DNA of 64,000 nt from an uncultured Flaviramulus sp. (GTDB taxonomy: Bacteria > Bacteroidota > Bacteroidia > Flavobacteriales > Flavobacteriaceae). A program made the position numbers and the translations under genes. The first letter of the stretch is position 1; every line of letters begins with the position of its first letter. Under the pieces are notes generated by a model, which worked only from the letters and a program-made list of their open reading frames with translations, was not told the DNA's origin and did no database searches. Of the stretch, positions 55,619 through 64,000 are shown piece after piece. Location of the stretch: contig CANLXL010000001.1 of the NCBI GenBank assembly GCA_947495125.1, positions 558,001-622,000 of the forward strand. The letters are read 5' to 3'.

Positions 55619-55781
55619 TATGGATCTCTTTTCTATTAATTAATTCTATAGGACTTGCTAATATTATGCTCTTAAAGACTTCAAAAAAATAGAAGTGTGA
55701 CACCGGTTCCTTTTTTACATGAAAACCTGGTAGACCGTAAAGTGGTTTTATAAGTTCTATAAATGATGAAAACCGAAGAAA

Positions 55782-56489
55782 TTATCCTTCAATTTTCTTA
55801 ATAAACTCATCCTTATAATTCAAACCAATTGGGATCCTTTTTTCATCAATAATAATTCTATTTCGTTGCACAGAATGAATATGTTTTAGCGATACAATAA
55901 ATGATTTATGAACTCTAATAAAATTGGCACGCCCCAACTTGTCTTCAATCTTTTTTAAACTGCATAGGGTTAAGATAGGTTTATCGGCATTTACATAAAT
56001 TTTTATATAATCCTTTAAGCCTTCAATATACTTTATTTCCTCTAAATTGATTTTCAGATTTTCATATTCTGATTTTACGAAAATAAATTTGGATGCCGCT
56101 TCTTCATTTAAATGACCAGATAATTCTTCTTGTTTTAGGTTTAATGCATTCTGTGCTCTTGTAGCAGCTTTTAAAAAACGATGGAATGGTATGGGTTTTA
56201 CAAGATAATCTATAGCATATAAATTAAACCCTTCAACTGCATAATGCGAATAAGCGGTTGTAAACACAAACATAGGTTTATGATCTAAAGATTTGATAAT
56301 ATCTATTCCTGAAAAATCCGGCATTTCAATATCAGTAAATATTAAGTCAATTTTATGGTCTTGTAAAACAGTTGTTGCCTCAAACCCATTTGAGCACGAT
56401 GTAACTAATTCTAAAAAAGAGATTTTAGAAATAAAATCTTCTAACAGCTCTAAAGCAAGAGGCTCATCATCTATAATTATACATTTCAT
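55782..56489 (-). CDS. LytTR-type response regulator
   Basis: This 235-residue protein has a receiver domain at 1-120 (IIIDDEPLALELLEDF, phosphoacceptor Asp53 in IFTDIEMPD, Lys at YLVKPIPF) and a LytTR DNA-binding domain at about 135-233 (LEEIKYIEGLKDYIKIY, then FIRVHKSFIVSLKHI). It overlaps the sensor kinase gene by 4 bases, so the two are co-translated. LytTR proteins bind direct repeats; the targets are not visible here. Confidence 0.95.
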   Translation of the reverse strand: MKCIIIDDEPLALELLEDFISKISFLELVTSCSNGFEATTVLQDHKIDLIFTDIEMPDFSGIDIIKSLDHKPMFVFTTAYSHYAVEGFNLYAIDYLVKPIPFHRFLKAATRAQNALNLKQEELSGHLNEEAASKFIFVKSEYENLKINLEEIKYIEGLKDYIKIYVNADKPILTLCSLKKIEDKLGRANFIRVHKSFIVSLKHIHSVQRNRIIIDEKRIPIGLNYKDEFIKKIEG

Positions 56490-57571
56490 TCGATTTTATT
56501 TTTTAATGTTATAACTAGATTTACTTCATACGATTTCTTATCATTTGTAATATTGAGTGTATGTAAATTTGGATATAATAAGTTCAATCGATTCTTTATA
56601 TTTTCTAAACCAATTCCAGAATTTTCATTCTTAGTCTTTTGAGGTGAAGACGTGTTATATACATATAGACTTAGTGCTTCGTTTTCTACAGTTATTTTAA
56701 TTTGAATATTCGTTTTTCCTTTAAAATCAGTTCCATATTTAAATGCATTTTCAATAAAAGAGATTAACAATAAAGGTTCTATTTTATAATTTAAATTGCC
56801 ATGGACATTTATTCTAACGCCACTGGAATCTTTTAATCGAAGTAGTTGCAGCGAAATATAATTTTTAATATGATCTATTTCTTTTTTTAAAGAAACCAGC
56901 CCCTCGTTTGCCTCATAAATCATGTAGCGCATTAATTCTGAAAGTGTTACAACAGCAATTGTTGTGTCGTCTGATTTTTTATTTGCCAATGAATAAATAC
57001 TATTTAAAGTATTGAATAAAAAATGAGGGTTTAACTGAGCTTTTAAAAACAATAATTCGGAGCTTATTTTTTGAGACTCGACTTGTGTTCTTTGTTTTTC
57101 TGTTTTATACCATCCAAAAACTAATCGAATACTTGTACTTAATGCAATGAATAGTAATAGTAATGAAAATGAGCGGAAAGACCTTATAAAACCTGTGCCC
57201 ATTCTATTATTTTCGAAGCCGATATCCACGGCGTTCGACATTCTTTTTAAGTTTGGTATTCTACCTGAAAAAGCATATGTTTTTGGATGTGGAATTAATG
57301 GCTCGAAAATAAAGACAAATAACACTATAATAATACTTGATATTATAATGTATAAGGCAATTCTTTTATTAAGTAATAATTTAGGCACTAAAAAGGCATA
57401 GTTTAAATAAAAGACGCCAATTAAAGCTAAAGTACTTACATAAAAATCTTTTGGAATAAATCCAAATCTAAAATAAAATTGGGTACTTGTAATTGCAAAG
57501 TAAATTATCCATAACAATATATGAATAACTATATGGTATGGTTTTTTTAAAACAGTACTCAATCCATTCAT
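56486..57571 (-). CDS. LytS/YehU-type sensor histidine kinase
   Basis: This 361-residue protein has about four membrane segments in the first 155 residues, a short linker helix, then a His_kinase domain with LKAQLNPHFLFNTLNSIYSL (phospho-His183), an N-box in SFIENAFKYG and a final ATP-lid motif GIGLENIKNRL. No extracellular sensor domain is visible, so the signal is probably sensed in the membrane or through a partner. It is followed, with overlap, by its response regulator. Confidence 0.93.
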   Translation of the reverse strand: MNGLSTVLKKPYHIVIHILLWIIYFAITSTQFYFRFGFIPKDFYVSTLALIGVFYLNYAFLVPKLLLNKRIALYIIISSIIIVLFVFIFEPLIPHPKTYAFSGRIPNLKRMSNAVDIGFENNRMGTGFIRSFRSFSLLLLFIALSTSIRLVFGWYKTEKQRTQVESQKISSELLFLKAQLNPHFLFNTLNSIYSLANKKSDDTTIAVVTLSELMRYMIYEANEGLVSLKKEIDHIKNYISLQLLRLKDSSGVRINVHGNLNYKIEPLLLISFIENAFKYGTDFKGKTNIQIKITVENEALSLYVYNTSSPQKTKNENSGIGLENIKNRLNLLYPNLHTLNITNDKKSYEVNLVITLKNKIE

Positions 57572-57636
57572 TATTTAAACCGCTAAATTACCAGGACGTG
57601 CTCTTAAAAAACTCCCAAGGAAACGTTGTTTTTTTC

Positions 57637-57693
57637 ATAAAAAACAAGGTTGAATAATCCTTCTCATAGATAAATCATTTTCAATATTCAACC
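57637..57693 (-). terminator. Terminator after the Kelch gene
   Basis: On the minus strand GGTTGAATA (57693-57685) pairs with TATTCAACC (57656-57648). TTGTTTTTT follows directly (57647-57639). The loop is 28 bases. Confidence 0.7.
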
Positions 57694-57722
57694 CTGTTAG
57701 TCAACAGTTCAAAAACTATTAA

Positions 57723-58730
57723 TCAATCATCTTCATTTTCTAGTTCATCAGGCCTGAACTCCCACACATCATCAAAATAGAGATTACCACTTCTACCCAT
57801 TAACACGTAGGCTTTATTGCCAAATGTAAATGCTGATGCATTTTGCCTTGCTGTTCCTTCAAATAAAGGGATATCATCCCAGGTATCTGTTTCTGGTGTA
57901 TATTCCCAGCTTCCATTTGTTAATGAACCTGATATTCCTGTAGAAATATAGCCTTTTCCGTTAATTGAAAATCCAACGCCACTACTCAATAAAATTTCGA
58001 AATCATTATCATCGTCTTCATCGTTGTCTAAATCTGTTAAGCGCGTCCAGGTACCACCATCAAAAGAATAAAAGTCTTTTTCATAAGCGCCATTATGAAT
58101 CCCTAAACCAATGTATGCCATATCATTAATAATGAACACCGAAGCATCTTTTCGTTTTTGGCCTCCAAACCCTACAGTTTGCTCCCAAGTATCTGCAGAA
58201 ACATTATATTTCCAAAAATCCTTTTGCTCACTTCCATCATATCCTGTACCAATATATCCATCATTTCCAATTGAAAACCCAATGGCGCCGTATCTTGCTG
58301 TACCTCCAAAGTCTGTCTTCTGCACCCATGTATCGGTATCGGGATTGTATTCCCAAAAATCATTCAACTCATCTTCACCATCATATCCTGTTCCTAAATA
58401 TCCTTTCCCATTTATTGAAAAACCGACAGCCCCGCTTCTGGCAACCCCTGGAAAATCCGATTTTCTTGTCCAATAATCATCTTCAGAGTTATATTCCCAT
58501 GTATCAGACAAATAATCATCCCCATCATAACCTGCTATTAAATACCCTTTAGTCCCTATAGTAAAGCTCACAGAATTTGCTCGTGAATTTCCATCAAAGG
58601 CCGAGCTCTCAACCCAATTACCATACTCATCGCTATCTTCATCACCTGTGCTATCACACCCAATAGCCAAAATAAATATTGCCGATAAAAACAAAACGCT
58701 ACTTTTTTTCATTAAACTCATCTTTGTCAT
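57723..58730 (-). CDS. Six-repeat Kelch lipoprotein
   Basis: This protein of up to 335 residues has a lipoprotein signal (LAIGC, Cys25). The start could also be the Met at 58712, since the signal core follows it. Six Kelch units of about 47-55 residues follow, such as ARSGAVGFSINGKGYLGTGY with FWEYNPDTDTW. They form one predicted six-bladed beta-propeller. The surface loops are rich in Asp and Glu. No enzymatic motif is visible. It lies upstream of the two-component genes on the same strand but is separated by a terminator. The function is unknown; binding of a ligand at the cell surface is the most that can be proposed. Confidence 0.88.
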   Translation of the reverse strand: MTKMSLMKKSSVLFLSAIFILAIGCDSTGDEDSDEYGNWVESSAFDGNSRANSVSFTIGTKGYLIAGYDGDDYLSDTWEYNSEDDYWTRKSDFPGVARSGAVGFSINGKGYLGTGYDGEDELNDFWEYNPDTDTWVQKTDFGGTARYGAIGFSIGNDGYIGTGYDGSEQKDFWKYNVSADTWEQTVGFGGQKRKDASVFIINDMAYIGLGIHNGAYEKDFYSFDGGTWTRLTDLDNDEDDDNDFEILLSSGVGFSINGKGYISTGISGSLTNGSWEYTPETDTWDDIPLFEGTARQNASAFTFGNKAYVLMGRSGNLYFDDVWEFRPDELENEDD

Positions 58731-58758
58731 TGATTTTTTAATTGTGTTTTTGTGTGAG

Positions 58759-58772
58759 CCATTTATAAATGG
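58759..58772. promoter_or_regulatory. Palindrome in the Kelch gene leader
   Basis: CCATTTATAAATGG is a perfect 14-bp palindrome between the candidate -7 box and the start of the Kelch gene. It may be an operator or mRNA hairpin. Confidence 0.4.
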
Positions 58773-58811
58773 TTTACATAAAAACTCCTGTTATTTCTTT
58801 TTAATTTTAGA

Positions 58812-58819
58812 CAAATCTA
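58812..58819 (-). promoter_or_regulatory. Candidate -7 box for the Kelch gene
   Basis: The minus strand reads TAGATTTG, an exact TAnnTTTG match, about 80 bases before the start codon. No convincing -33 box is visible. Confidence 0.4.
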
Positions 58820-59024
58820 TACCCAATTACATGGAAAATTCTATGAAATAGACCAACATGGAATTTTTATCGCCTTATTAATAAAAAACATCGACAAACT
58901 TCAATAAACCCTCATTTTCAGCTATTTAACATTTATTTAGCAAGATTATCTACAAAATAACAGTGTTTGTATATTTCATAAACAACAGTCCTTCTTATCA
59001 TAATACTTTTGCTTAAAAAGTAAA

Positions 59025-60335
59025 ATGAGGTTTATAATTATTAGTATAATTTATGTTGCTGTGTTCTCATCTTGTTCATCAGACGAGATACAAAAATACC
59101 CGGTAGGAAGCAGCTTTATAGAAAATGATATTCAAGTGAGGATTATTGACACGTTCTCCATAAAAACCGGAACTTTCAAATTAGATTCATTAATAACTTC
59201 CAATACAAATCGTATTTTATTAGGCACTGTAATTGACCATGATTTTGGGCATCTAACCGCTCAATCTTATTTTCAAGTTGAAAATTCAAATTTCTCAATT
59301 GACCATAACGCCGTTTATGATTCTATTGGATTTGTTTTGAATTATGACCGATACTATTACGGAGATACAACACAAGTTCAAACCTATAGAATACACCGGC
59401 TATTGGAAACTGTACAACCTCATGAAGGTGATGCTTTTTATAATACCTCCAGATTAGATTACGTTTCTGAATCGTTAGGAGAAATCACATTTGTGCCAAG
59501 GCCCAATAGAGATACAGACTCCTTATACATCCCTATGAGTGATGAATTAGGAAAAGAAATTTTTAATAAAATATTGGATAATGATATTAATAACTCCGAT
59601 GATTTTACGCAATTTTTTAAAGGCTTAACAATTATTCCAAATACATCGTTAAATAGTCATGTATTGGGATTTAATGTTAGTACAGTTACCAATACTGAAA
59701 AAAACTCGAGTATGAGATTATTTTATACCGTTGATGATGGCGATAGCGAGGATAATAGTTATTACATAGATTTTACCATTTCTTCACCCGGGAGCCAATT
59801 TAATGCCATTAAGACAGATTTATCAAGCTCTACACTAGGTGATTTTGAAGATGTCGAAACCATTATATCAGGTAATGATACCGACAATTTAATTTTCTCC
59901 CAAGCAGGAACCGGCATTTCGTCAAGAATAGAAATTCCTTCTATTAAAAGACTAAAAGAGTTTTCTGATGTGGGTACAGCATTAAGTGCAGAGCTCACTT
60001 TTAGCCCATTAAAAGGAAGTTACAATAATAATAATAAGCCCCTAAAGGACTCATTATCAGTCTTCATAATTGATCATAAAAACAGAATCTTAAATCAACT
60101 TACAAATATAAATGGTGATGCCAGTTACGCCGTCTTAAATCAAAATGATGATGAGTTTGATTCCCAAACATATTATAGTATAGACTTGGATAGATACGTT
60201 GAAGAAATTTTAAACAGCACTTACGATTTAAACTACGCTTTAATGATTCAATTTATCGATTACGATAAAACAGTTAATAGTGTTGTTATAGACAATAATG
60301 AAATGAAATTAACAGTAAACTACTTAAACTATTAA
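59025..60335 (+). CDS. DUF4270 family lipoprotein
   Basis: This 436-residue lipoprotein (FSSC, Cys17) has the sequence pattern of DUF4270 (YPVGSSFIENDIQVRIIDTF and NRILLGTVIDHDFGHLTAQSYFQ). The family is common in Bacteroidota and has no proven function. The protein is mostly beta-strand. It is followed 5 bases later by an outer-membrane barrel gene, so the two may act together at the outer membrane. Confidence 0.85.
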   Translation: MRFIIISIIYVAVFSSCSSDEIQKYPVGSSFIENDIQVRIIDTFSIKTGTFKLDSLITSNTNRILLGTVIDHDFGHLTAQSYFQVENSNFSIDHNAVYDSIGFVLNYDRYYYGDTTQVQTYRIHRLLETVQPHEGDAFYNTSRLDYVSESLGEITFVPRPNRDTDSLYIPMSDELGKEIFNKILDNDINNSDDFTQFFKGLTIIPNTSLNSHVLGFNVSTVTNTEKNSSMRLFYTVDDGDSEDNSYYIDFTISSPGSQFNAIKTDLSSSTLGDFEDVETIISGNDTDNLIFSQAGTGISSRIEIPSIKRLKEFSDVGTALSAELTFSPLKGSYNNNNKPLKDSLSVFIIDHKNRILNQLTNINGDASYAVLNQNDDEFDSQTYYSIDLDRYVEEILNSTYDLNYALMIQFIDYDKTVNSVVIDNNEMKLTVNYLNY

Positions 60336-60340
60336 ATTAC

Positions 60341-61585
60341 ATGTTAAAACAAATTTTACCATTAGTATTTATTTCAATATCAACAGCTCTTTTTTCTCAA
60401 AACGATACGAGTACACCTTATTCTCTATTTGGCTTGGGTGTTGAAAATAAAACGGCAACCGGAGGACTAACTGGTTTAGGGAATACCGGATTTGCACAGA
60501 AAAATAAATATGAAATAAATATTTTTAACCCGGCGAATTTGGGAAATATTGATCAAAAAACATTTTTATATGAATTTGGGGTTAATGGTGTATATTCAAT
60601 AATTAAAAACGACGATATTAGTGATACAACTAATGATGCCAACTTATCACACGTTGCCATTGCTTTTCCCATTAAAAAAGGCTTAGGAATGAGTTTTGGC
60701 CTTTTGCCTTACACCAAAGTTGGTTATGATATTGATATTCAAAACCCTATAGAGGGATCAGCAGATACATACATAACAAGGGTCACTGGTTTAGGAGGTT
60801 TAAACAAATTCTATTTATCTAGCGGCATAAATATTAGTAAAGGTTTAAACCTTGGTGTAGATCTATCTTTTCTTTTTGGGTCAATTGATCAAGAAACTCA
60901 GGTTTTTTCAAACGCTTCCGTGTTTATTAGTGATGTAAATCGTTATACCGGAATTAAATTGAAAACCGGTCTCCAATATACTTTACCCAAAATTAATGGC
61001 AAAGAAACCACCATAGGAGCAGTTATTGAACTCCCTACATCTCTTAGCGGAACTCAAACCAGAAACGCTTATAAAATTACACCTTCTGAAGCTCAAATAG
61101 TACTAGAGAATGATATTGAAAACGAGCTAGACAATTATGAGCTTCCTTTAGCATATGGTTTTGGGATTACTTCAATTTTAAATAAAAATATTACAACAAG
61201 TTTCGATTTTAAAAAATTACTTTGGAAAGACACAAATCAATTACAAAACAACGAACGTTATGTAGATCAGGATATTTACGCCTTTGGTCTTCAATATAAG
61301 CCTTCAAAAAAAAGTCTTGCCAGCCACTGGAATAAAATTAATTATAGATTTGGGTTTAATTATAATTCAGGGTTTTTAAAAATTTCAAATGCCCAAATAG
61401 ACAGTTATTTTGTTTCATTTGGTCTAGGAATTCCAATAACAAAAGACAAAACAAATTTTAATATTTCATACTCTTATGGAAAAGAAGGAACTATTGATAA
61501 TAATCTCATCCAAGAAAATTTTCATAAAATCACTTTAAACTTAAATTTTGTTGGAAACTGGTTTAAAAAACGTAAAATTCACTAA
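60341..61585 (+). CDS. Putative outer-membrane beta-barrel protein
   Basis: This 414-residue protein has a cleavable signal (FISISTALFSQ) and then alternating amphipathic beta-strands with many aromatic and glycine residues (YSLFGLGVENKTATGG, YSIIKN, KGLGMSFGLLPYTKVGYDI). It resembles FadL/PorV-like barrels in general character, but I do not recognise a specific family. It is coupled to the DUF4270 gene upstream and converges on tRNA-Leu. Confidence 0.75.
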   Translation: MLKQILPLVFISISTALFSQNDTSTPYSLFGLGVENKTATGGLTGLGNTGFAQKNKYEINIFNPANLGNIDQKTFLYEFGVNGVYSIIKNDDISDTTNDANLSHVAIAFPIKKGLGMSFGLLPYTKVGYDIDIQNPIEGSADTYITRVTGLGGLNKFYLSSGINISKGLNLGVDLSFLFGSIDQETQVFSNASVFISDVNRYTGIKLKTGLQYTLPKINGKETTIGAVIELPTSLSGTQTRNAYKITPSEAQIVLENDIENELDNYELPLAYGFGITSILNKNITTSFDFKKLLWKDTNQLQNNERYVDQDIYAFGLQYKPSKKSLASHWNKINYRFGFNYNSGFLKISNAQIDSYFVSFGLGIPITKDKTNFNISYSYGKEGTIDNNLIQENFHKITLNLNFVGNWFKKRKIH

Positions 61586-61647
61586 TTTAGAAACACGAAT
61601 AACAGCCTTAAAAGATGCAGTAAAAGGCCTCCCTAGTTTCTGCAAAT

Positions 61648-61681
61648 AAAAAAACGCTCCTTACTTAAAAGAAACGTTTTT
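61648..61681 (-). terminator. Terminator of tRNA-Leu
   Basis: On the minus strand AAAAACGTTTCTT pairs with AAGGAGCGTTTTT (two G-T pairs) around a 6-base loop, followed by more T. It lies 12 bases past the tRNA 3' end. Confidence 0.7.
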
Positions 61682-61692
61682 GCTTTACATCG

Positions 61693-61774
61693 TGCGGGCG
61701 GAGAGACTCGAACTCTCACACCTCGCGGCACTAGATCCTAAGTCTAGCGTGTCTACCAATTCCACCACGCCCGC
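61693..61774 (-). tRNA. tRNA-Leu (anticodon TAG)
   Basis: The minus strand folds as a class II tRNA. The acceptor arms GCGGGCG and CGCCCGC pair perfectly, with discriminator A. The D-loop contains AATTGGTAGACACG. The anticodon loop CTTAGGA gives TAG. A short variable arm (TGCCGCGAGGTGT) is present, and the T-arm contains GAGTTCGAGTCTC. CCA is not encoded. Confidence 0.95.
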
Positions 61775-61780
61775 TATTAG

Positions 61781-61798
61781 TCCCGATATTAATCGGGA
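61781..61798. repeat. Perfect inverted repeat in tRNA leader
   Basis: TCCCGAT, ATTA, ATCGGGA lies between the tRNA-Leu promoter and the mature tRNA 5' end, 7 bases from the latter. It may be a REP-like element or a hairpin in the pre-tRNA. Confidence 0.6.
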
Positions 61799-61800
61799 TG

Positions 61801-61830
61801 CAAATATAAACAAGATTTTTAAATTGCAAA
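61801..61830 (-). promoter_or_regulatory. Promoter of tRNA-Leu
   Basis: The minus strand reads TTTG (61830-61827), 18 bases, then TATATTTG (61808-61801), a full match to the Bacteroidota -33/-7 pattern. Transcription should start near 61796. Confidence 0.7.
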
Positions 61831-61860
61831 CTTATAAGCCTTAAAAACATTCTTTTTTTA

Positions 61861-61868
61861 TACTTTTG
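61861..61868 (+). promoter_or_regulatory. Candidate -7 box for M20 dipeptidase gene
   Basis: TACTTTTG matches TAnnTTTG and lies 22 bases before the start codon. The -33 box is not clear. Confidence 0.45.
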
Positions 61869-61890
61869 AAACGAACCTTATAATTGTTGC

Positions 61891-63279
61891 ATGAATAGTA
61901 TTCAATCTTATATTACTGAACATAAAGATCGTTTTATTAACGAGCTTATAGTTTTGCTAAAAATACCATCAATAAGTGCGGATTCAGCCTATAAAAATGA
62001 TGTTTTAAAAACCGCTGAAGCTATTAAAGTTAGCTTGGAGCACGCGGGATGCGACGCTGTTGAAATATGTAAGACAGATGGGTATCCTATTATTTATGGA
62101 GAAAAAATAATTGATCCAAGTCTGCCAACCGTTTTAGTATATGGGCATTATGACGTACAACCACCGGATCCTTTAGAATTATGGACATCCCCACCGTTCG
62201 AACCCGTTATTAAGAAGACTGAAAGACACCCTGAAGGTGCTATTTATGCCCGTGGATCTTGCGACGATAAGGGACAAATGTATATGCATGTTAAGGCGTT
62301 GGAATTTATGACATCGACCAATCAACTTCCGTGCAACGTTAAATTTATGGTTGAAGGTGAAGAAGAAGTTGGAAGTCCTAATCTTGCCATTTTTGTAAAG
62401 AACAATCAGGAAAAACTAAAAAATGACGTGATCTTGATTTCTGACACGGGTATGATCTCCAATGACATCCCTTCCATTACAACGGGACTTCGAGGTTTAA
62501 GCTATGTTGAAGTTGAAGTAACTGGCCCCAATAGAGATTTACACTCGGGTTTATACGGCGGTGCCGTTGCAAATCCTATAAACGTACTAACTAAAATGAT
62601 CGCGTCCTTACATGACGAAAACAATCATATTACCATTCCCGGGTTTTATGACAAGGTTGAAGTACTTTCAAAAGAAGAGCGCGCTGAAATGGCAAAAGCT
62701 CCCTTTTCTTTAGAAGACTATAAAGATGCTTTAGACATTGATGCCGTTTATGGGGAAGCAGGTTATACCACTAACGAAAGAAATTCTATTCGTCCAACTG
62801 TAGATGTTAATGGCATTTGGGGCGGTTATATTGGAGAAGGTGCAAAAACTGTTATTGCCAGTAAGGCCTATGCTAAAATATCAATGCGCCTGGTGCCAAA
62901 TCAAGATTGGGAAGAAATTACCGTATTATTCAAAACGCATTTCGAAAGTATTGCTCCTAAAGGGGTTACTATAAAAGTAACTCCTCATCATGGTGGACAA
63001 GGTTACGTAACGCCTATCGATAGCATCGGATATCAAGCAGCAAGTAAAGCCTATCAAAATACGTTTGGTAAAACACCAATTCCACAACGTAGCGGCGGAA
63101 GCATTCCTATTGTTTCATTATTCGAAAAAGAGCTTCAAAGTAAAACGATTTTAATGGGCTTTGGTTTAGATAGCGATGCGATCCACTCGCCCAATGAACA
63201 TTTCGGAATTTTCAATTTCTTAAAGGGCATTGAAACCATCCCTTATTTTTATAAATATTTTACTGAGCTATCAAAATAA
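61891..63279 (+). CDS. M20-family metallodipeptidase
   Basis: This 462-residue cytoplasmic protein has the di-zinc peptidase motifs of family M20: YGHYDVQPPDP with His86, ARGSCDDKGQM with bridging Asp126, VEGEEEVGSPN with catalytic Glu157 and zinc ligand Glu158, and the final His in DAIHSPNEHFGIF. The dimerisation domain occupies about residues 200-320 (DLHSGLYGGAVANP). It probably cleaves dipeptides such as carnosine-like or Xaa-Gly substrates; exact specificity is not visible. It is followed 24 bases later by an unrelated membrane protein gene. Confidence 0.93.
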   Translation: MNSIQSYITEHKDRFINELIVLLKIPSISADSAYKNDVLKTAEAIKVSLEHAGCDAVEICKTDGYPIIYGEKIIDPSLPTVLVYGHYDVQPPDPLELWTSPPFEPVIKKTERHPEGAIYARGSCDDKGQMYMHVKALEFMTSTNQLPCNVKFMVEGEEEVGSPNLAIFVKNNQEKLKNDVILISDTGMISNDIPSITTGLRGLSYVEVEVTGPNRDLHSGLYGGAVANPINVLTKMIASLHDENNHITIPGFYDKVEVLSKEERAEMAKAPFSLEDYKDALDIDAVYGEAGYTTNERNSIRPTVDVNGIWGGYIGEGAKTVIASKAYAKISMRLVPNQDWEEITVLFKTHFESIAPKGVTIKVTPHHGGQGYVTPIDSIGYQAASKAYQNTFGKTPIPQRSGGSIPIVSLFEKELQSKTILMGFGLDSDAIHSPNEHFGIFNFLKGIETIPYFYKYFTELSK

Positions 63280-63303
63280 GACTACCTATTAAGCTAAAAA
63301 TAC

Positions 63304-64000
63304 ATGGTTATAACTCAAGAGTATCAGGAAAAATGGAGTTCAACTAAAAAAGCTTTATTCAAATTCATTTTTACCTATTTTTCGTTATACATCGTGTTGC
63401 TGTTCGCCGGTAGACTATTTGAAACCCCATTTAAATGGGTCGGTGAAACGTTTTTAAATATTGATTATAGCTACGATGTCAGCGGTTTTGGTAGTGGAGA
63501 TCATACCTATGCCTATGTGACACTTTTCATCAATGTTATTTTAACGGTATTCATTTCCTTAACGTGGATCGTATTGGATCGTTCAAGACCAAGTTATAAT
63601 AAACTCTTGTACTGGTTTATCGTGATTCTGAGAATATTCTTAGTATTCTTTATGTTTACATATGGGTTCGTAAAACTTATTCAATTACAATTCCCTTACC
63701 CGTCGTTAACCCAAATGTTAGAACCTTTAGGCCATTTTTCTCCAATGGGTTTGGCATGGACTTACTTAGGATATTCAAAAGGGTTTAATATGTTTATGGG
63801 CCTGATGGAAGTTTCCGGGGGACTTCTTTTAATTCCTCGAAGAACATCAACCCTTGGTGCATTTGTTACCATGGGTGTTATGTTGCAGGTTGTCGTTATG
63901 AACTTTATGTTCGACATTCCGGTTAAGCTATTTTCAACGCACCTCACACTGATGGCTTTATTTCTTTTTAGTACTGATCTGAAGCGGTTTGTTAACGTTT
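63304..64000 (+). CDS. Multi-pass membrane protein, DoxX-like (3' end cut by window edge)
   Basis: Hand translation from the ATG at 63304 gives MVITQEYQEKWSSTKKALFK and stays open to the window edge, about 232 codons. At least five hydrophobic segments are visible (for example FIFTYFSLYIVLLFAG and ILRIFLVFFMFTYGFVKLI). The stretch FMGLMEVSGGLLLIPRRTS recalls the DoxX/SURF4 family, where a Glu-containing helix is conserved. The family call is tentative and the C-terminus is missing. Confidence 0.65.
   Translation, partial: MVITQEYQEKWSSTKKALFKFIFTYFSLYIVLLFAGRLFETPFKWVGETFLNIDYSYDVSGFGSGDHTYAYVTLFINVILTVFISLTWIVLDRSRPSYNKLLYWFIVILRIFLVFFMFTYGFVKLIQLQFPYPSLTQMLEPLGHFSPMGLAWTYLGYSKGFNMFMGLMEVSGGLLLIPRRTSTLGAFVTMGVMLQVVVMNFMFDIPVKLFSTHLTLMALFLFSTDLKRFVNV

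Noticed and set aside
1-64000. Mobile elements, CRISPR, toxin-antitoxin or phage-defence genes
   Set aside because: I looked for transposases, integrases, spaced direct repeats and small paired genes and found none.

Overview
The window is AT-rich DNA from a polysaccharide-degrading Bacteroidota, most likely a marine member of the Flavobacteriaceae. The evidence is three SusC/SusD pairs, two FecI/FecR sigma/anti-sigma pairs, many lipoproteins, a type IX secretion (Por) C-terminal sorting domain, DUF4270 and VCBS/ASPIC proteins, and promoters of the Bacteroidota type (-33 TTTG, -7 TAnnTTTG). I see no insertion sequence, integrase, CRISPR array, phage gene or defence system.

Region A (1-22593) is a sulfatase-rich polysaccharide utilization locus. 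A leftward pair (GH63-type glycosidase, then a sulfatase cut by the window edge) faces a rightward series: ECF sigma factor, FecR anti-sigma, SusC with an STN signalling domain, and SusD. After a strong hairpin terminator come a VCBS/ASPIC lipoprotein, a sulfatase, an arylsulfate sulfotransferase (ASST), a ChrA-family transporter, a PAPS-type sulfotransferase, a divergent GH31 glycosidase and a saccharopine-dehydrogenase-like enzyme. From the sulfatase to the GH31 the genes overlap or nearly touch, so four sulfate-related proteins and a glycosidase are probably co-transcribed. A sulfatase together with two kinds of sulfotransferase and a CHR-family transporter is the most unusual arrangement in the window.

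Region B (22579-45317) is a complete alpha-glucan (starch, glycogen or maltodextrin) locus. Leftward: LacI regulator; then a sugar MFS transporter, beta-phosphoglucomutase, GH65 maltose phosphorylase, GH13, GH31 and two more GH13 enzymes as one tight operon. Rightward: SusC, SusD, a SusE/F-like protein with three tandem binding modules, and a T9SS-secreted GH13 amylase. A 14-bp perfect palindrome between lacI and susC is the likely LacI operator. The predicted flow is surface amylase, SusCDE uptake, periplasmic GH13/GH31 hydrolysis, MFS import of maltose, phosphorolysis by GH65, then conversion to glucose 6-phosphate.

Region C (45558-55618) is a second sigma/anti-sigma-controlled SusC/SusD locus on the minus strand, with the sigma gene turned to face away from fecR. 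A Tat-exported GH109-type protein lies beyond a terminator downstream, and a TlpA-like thioredoxin lipoprotein lies beyond the sigma gene.

Region D (55782-64000) holds general genes: a LytS/LytTR-type two-component pair, a six-repeat Kelch lipoprotein, a DUF4270 lipoprotein with an outer-membrane barrel protein, tRNA-Leu(TAG), an M20 dipeptidase and the start of a multi-pass membrane protein cut by the right edge.
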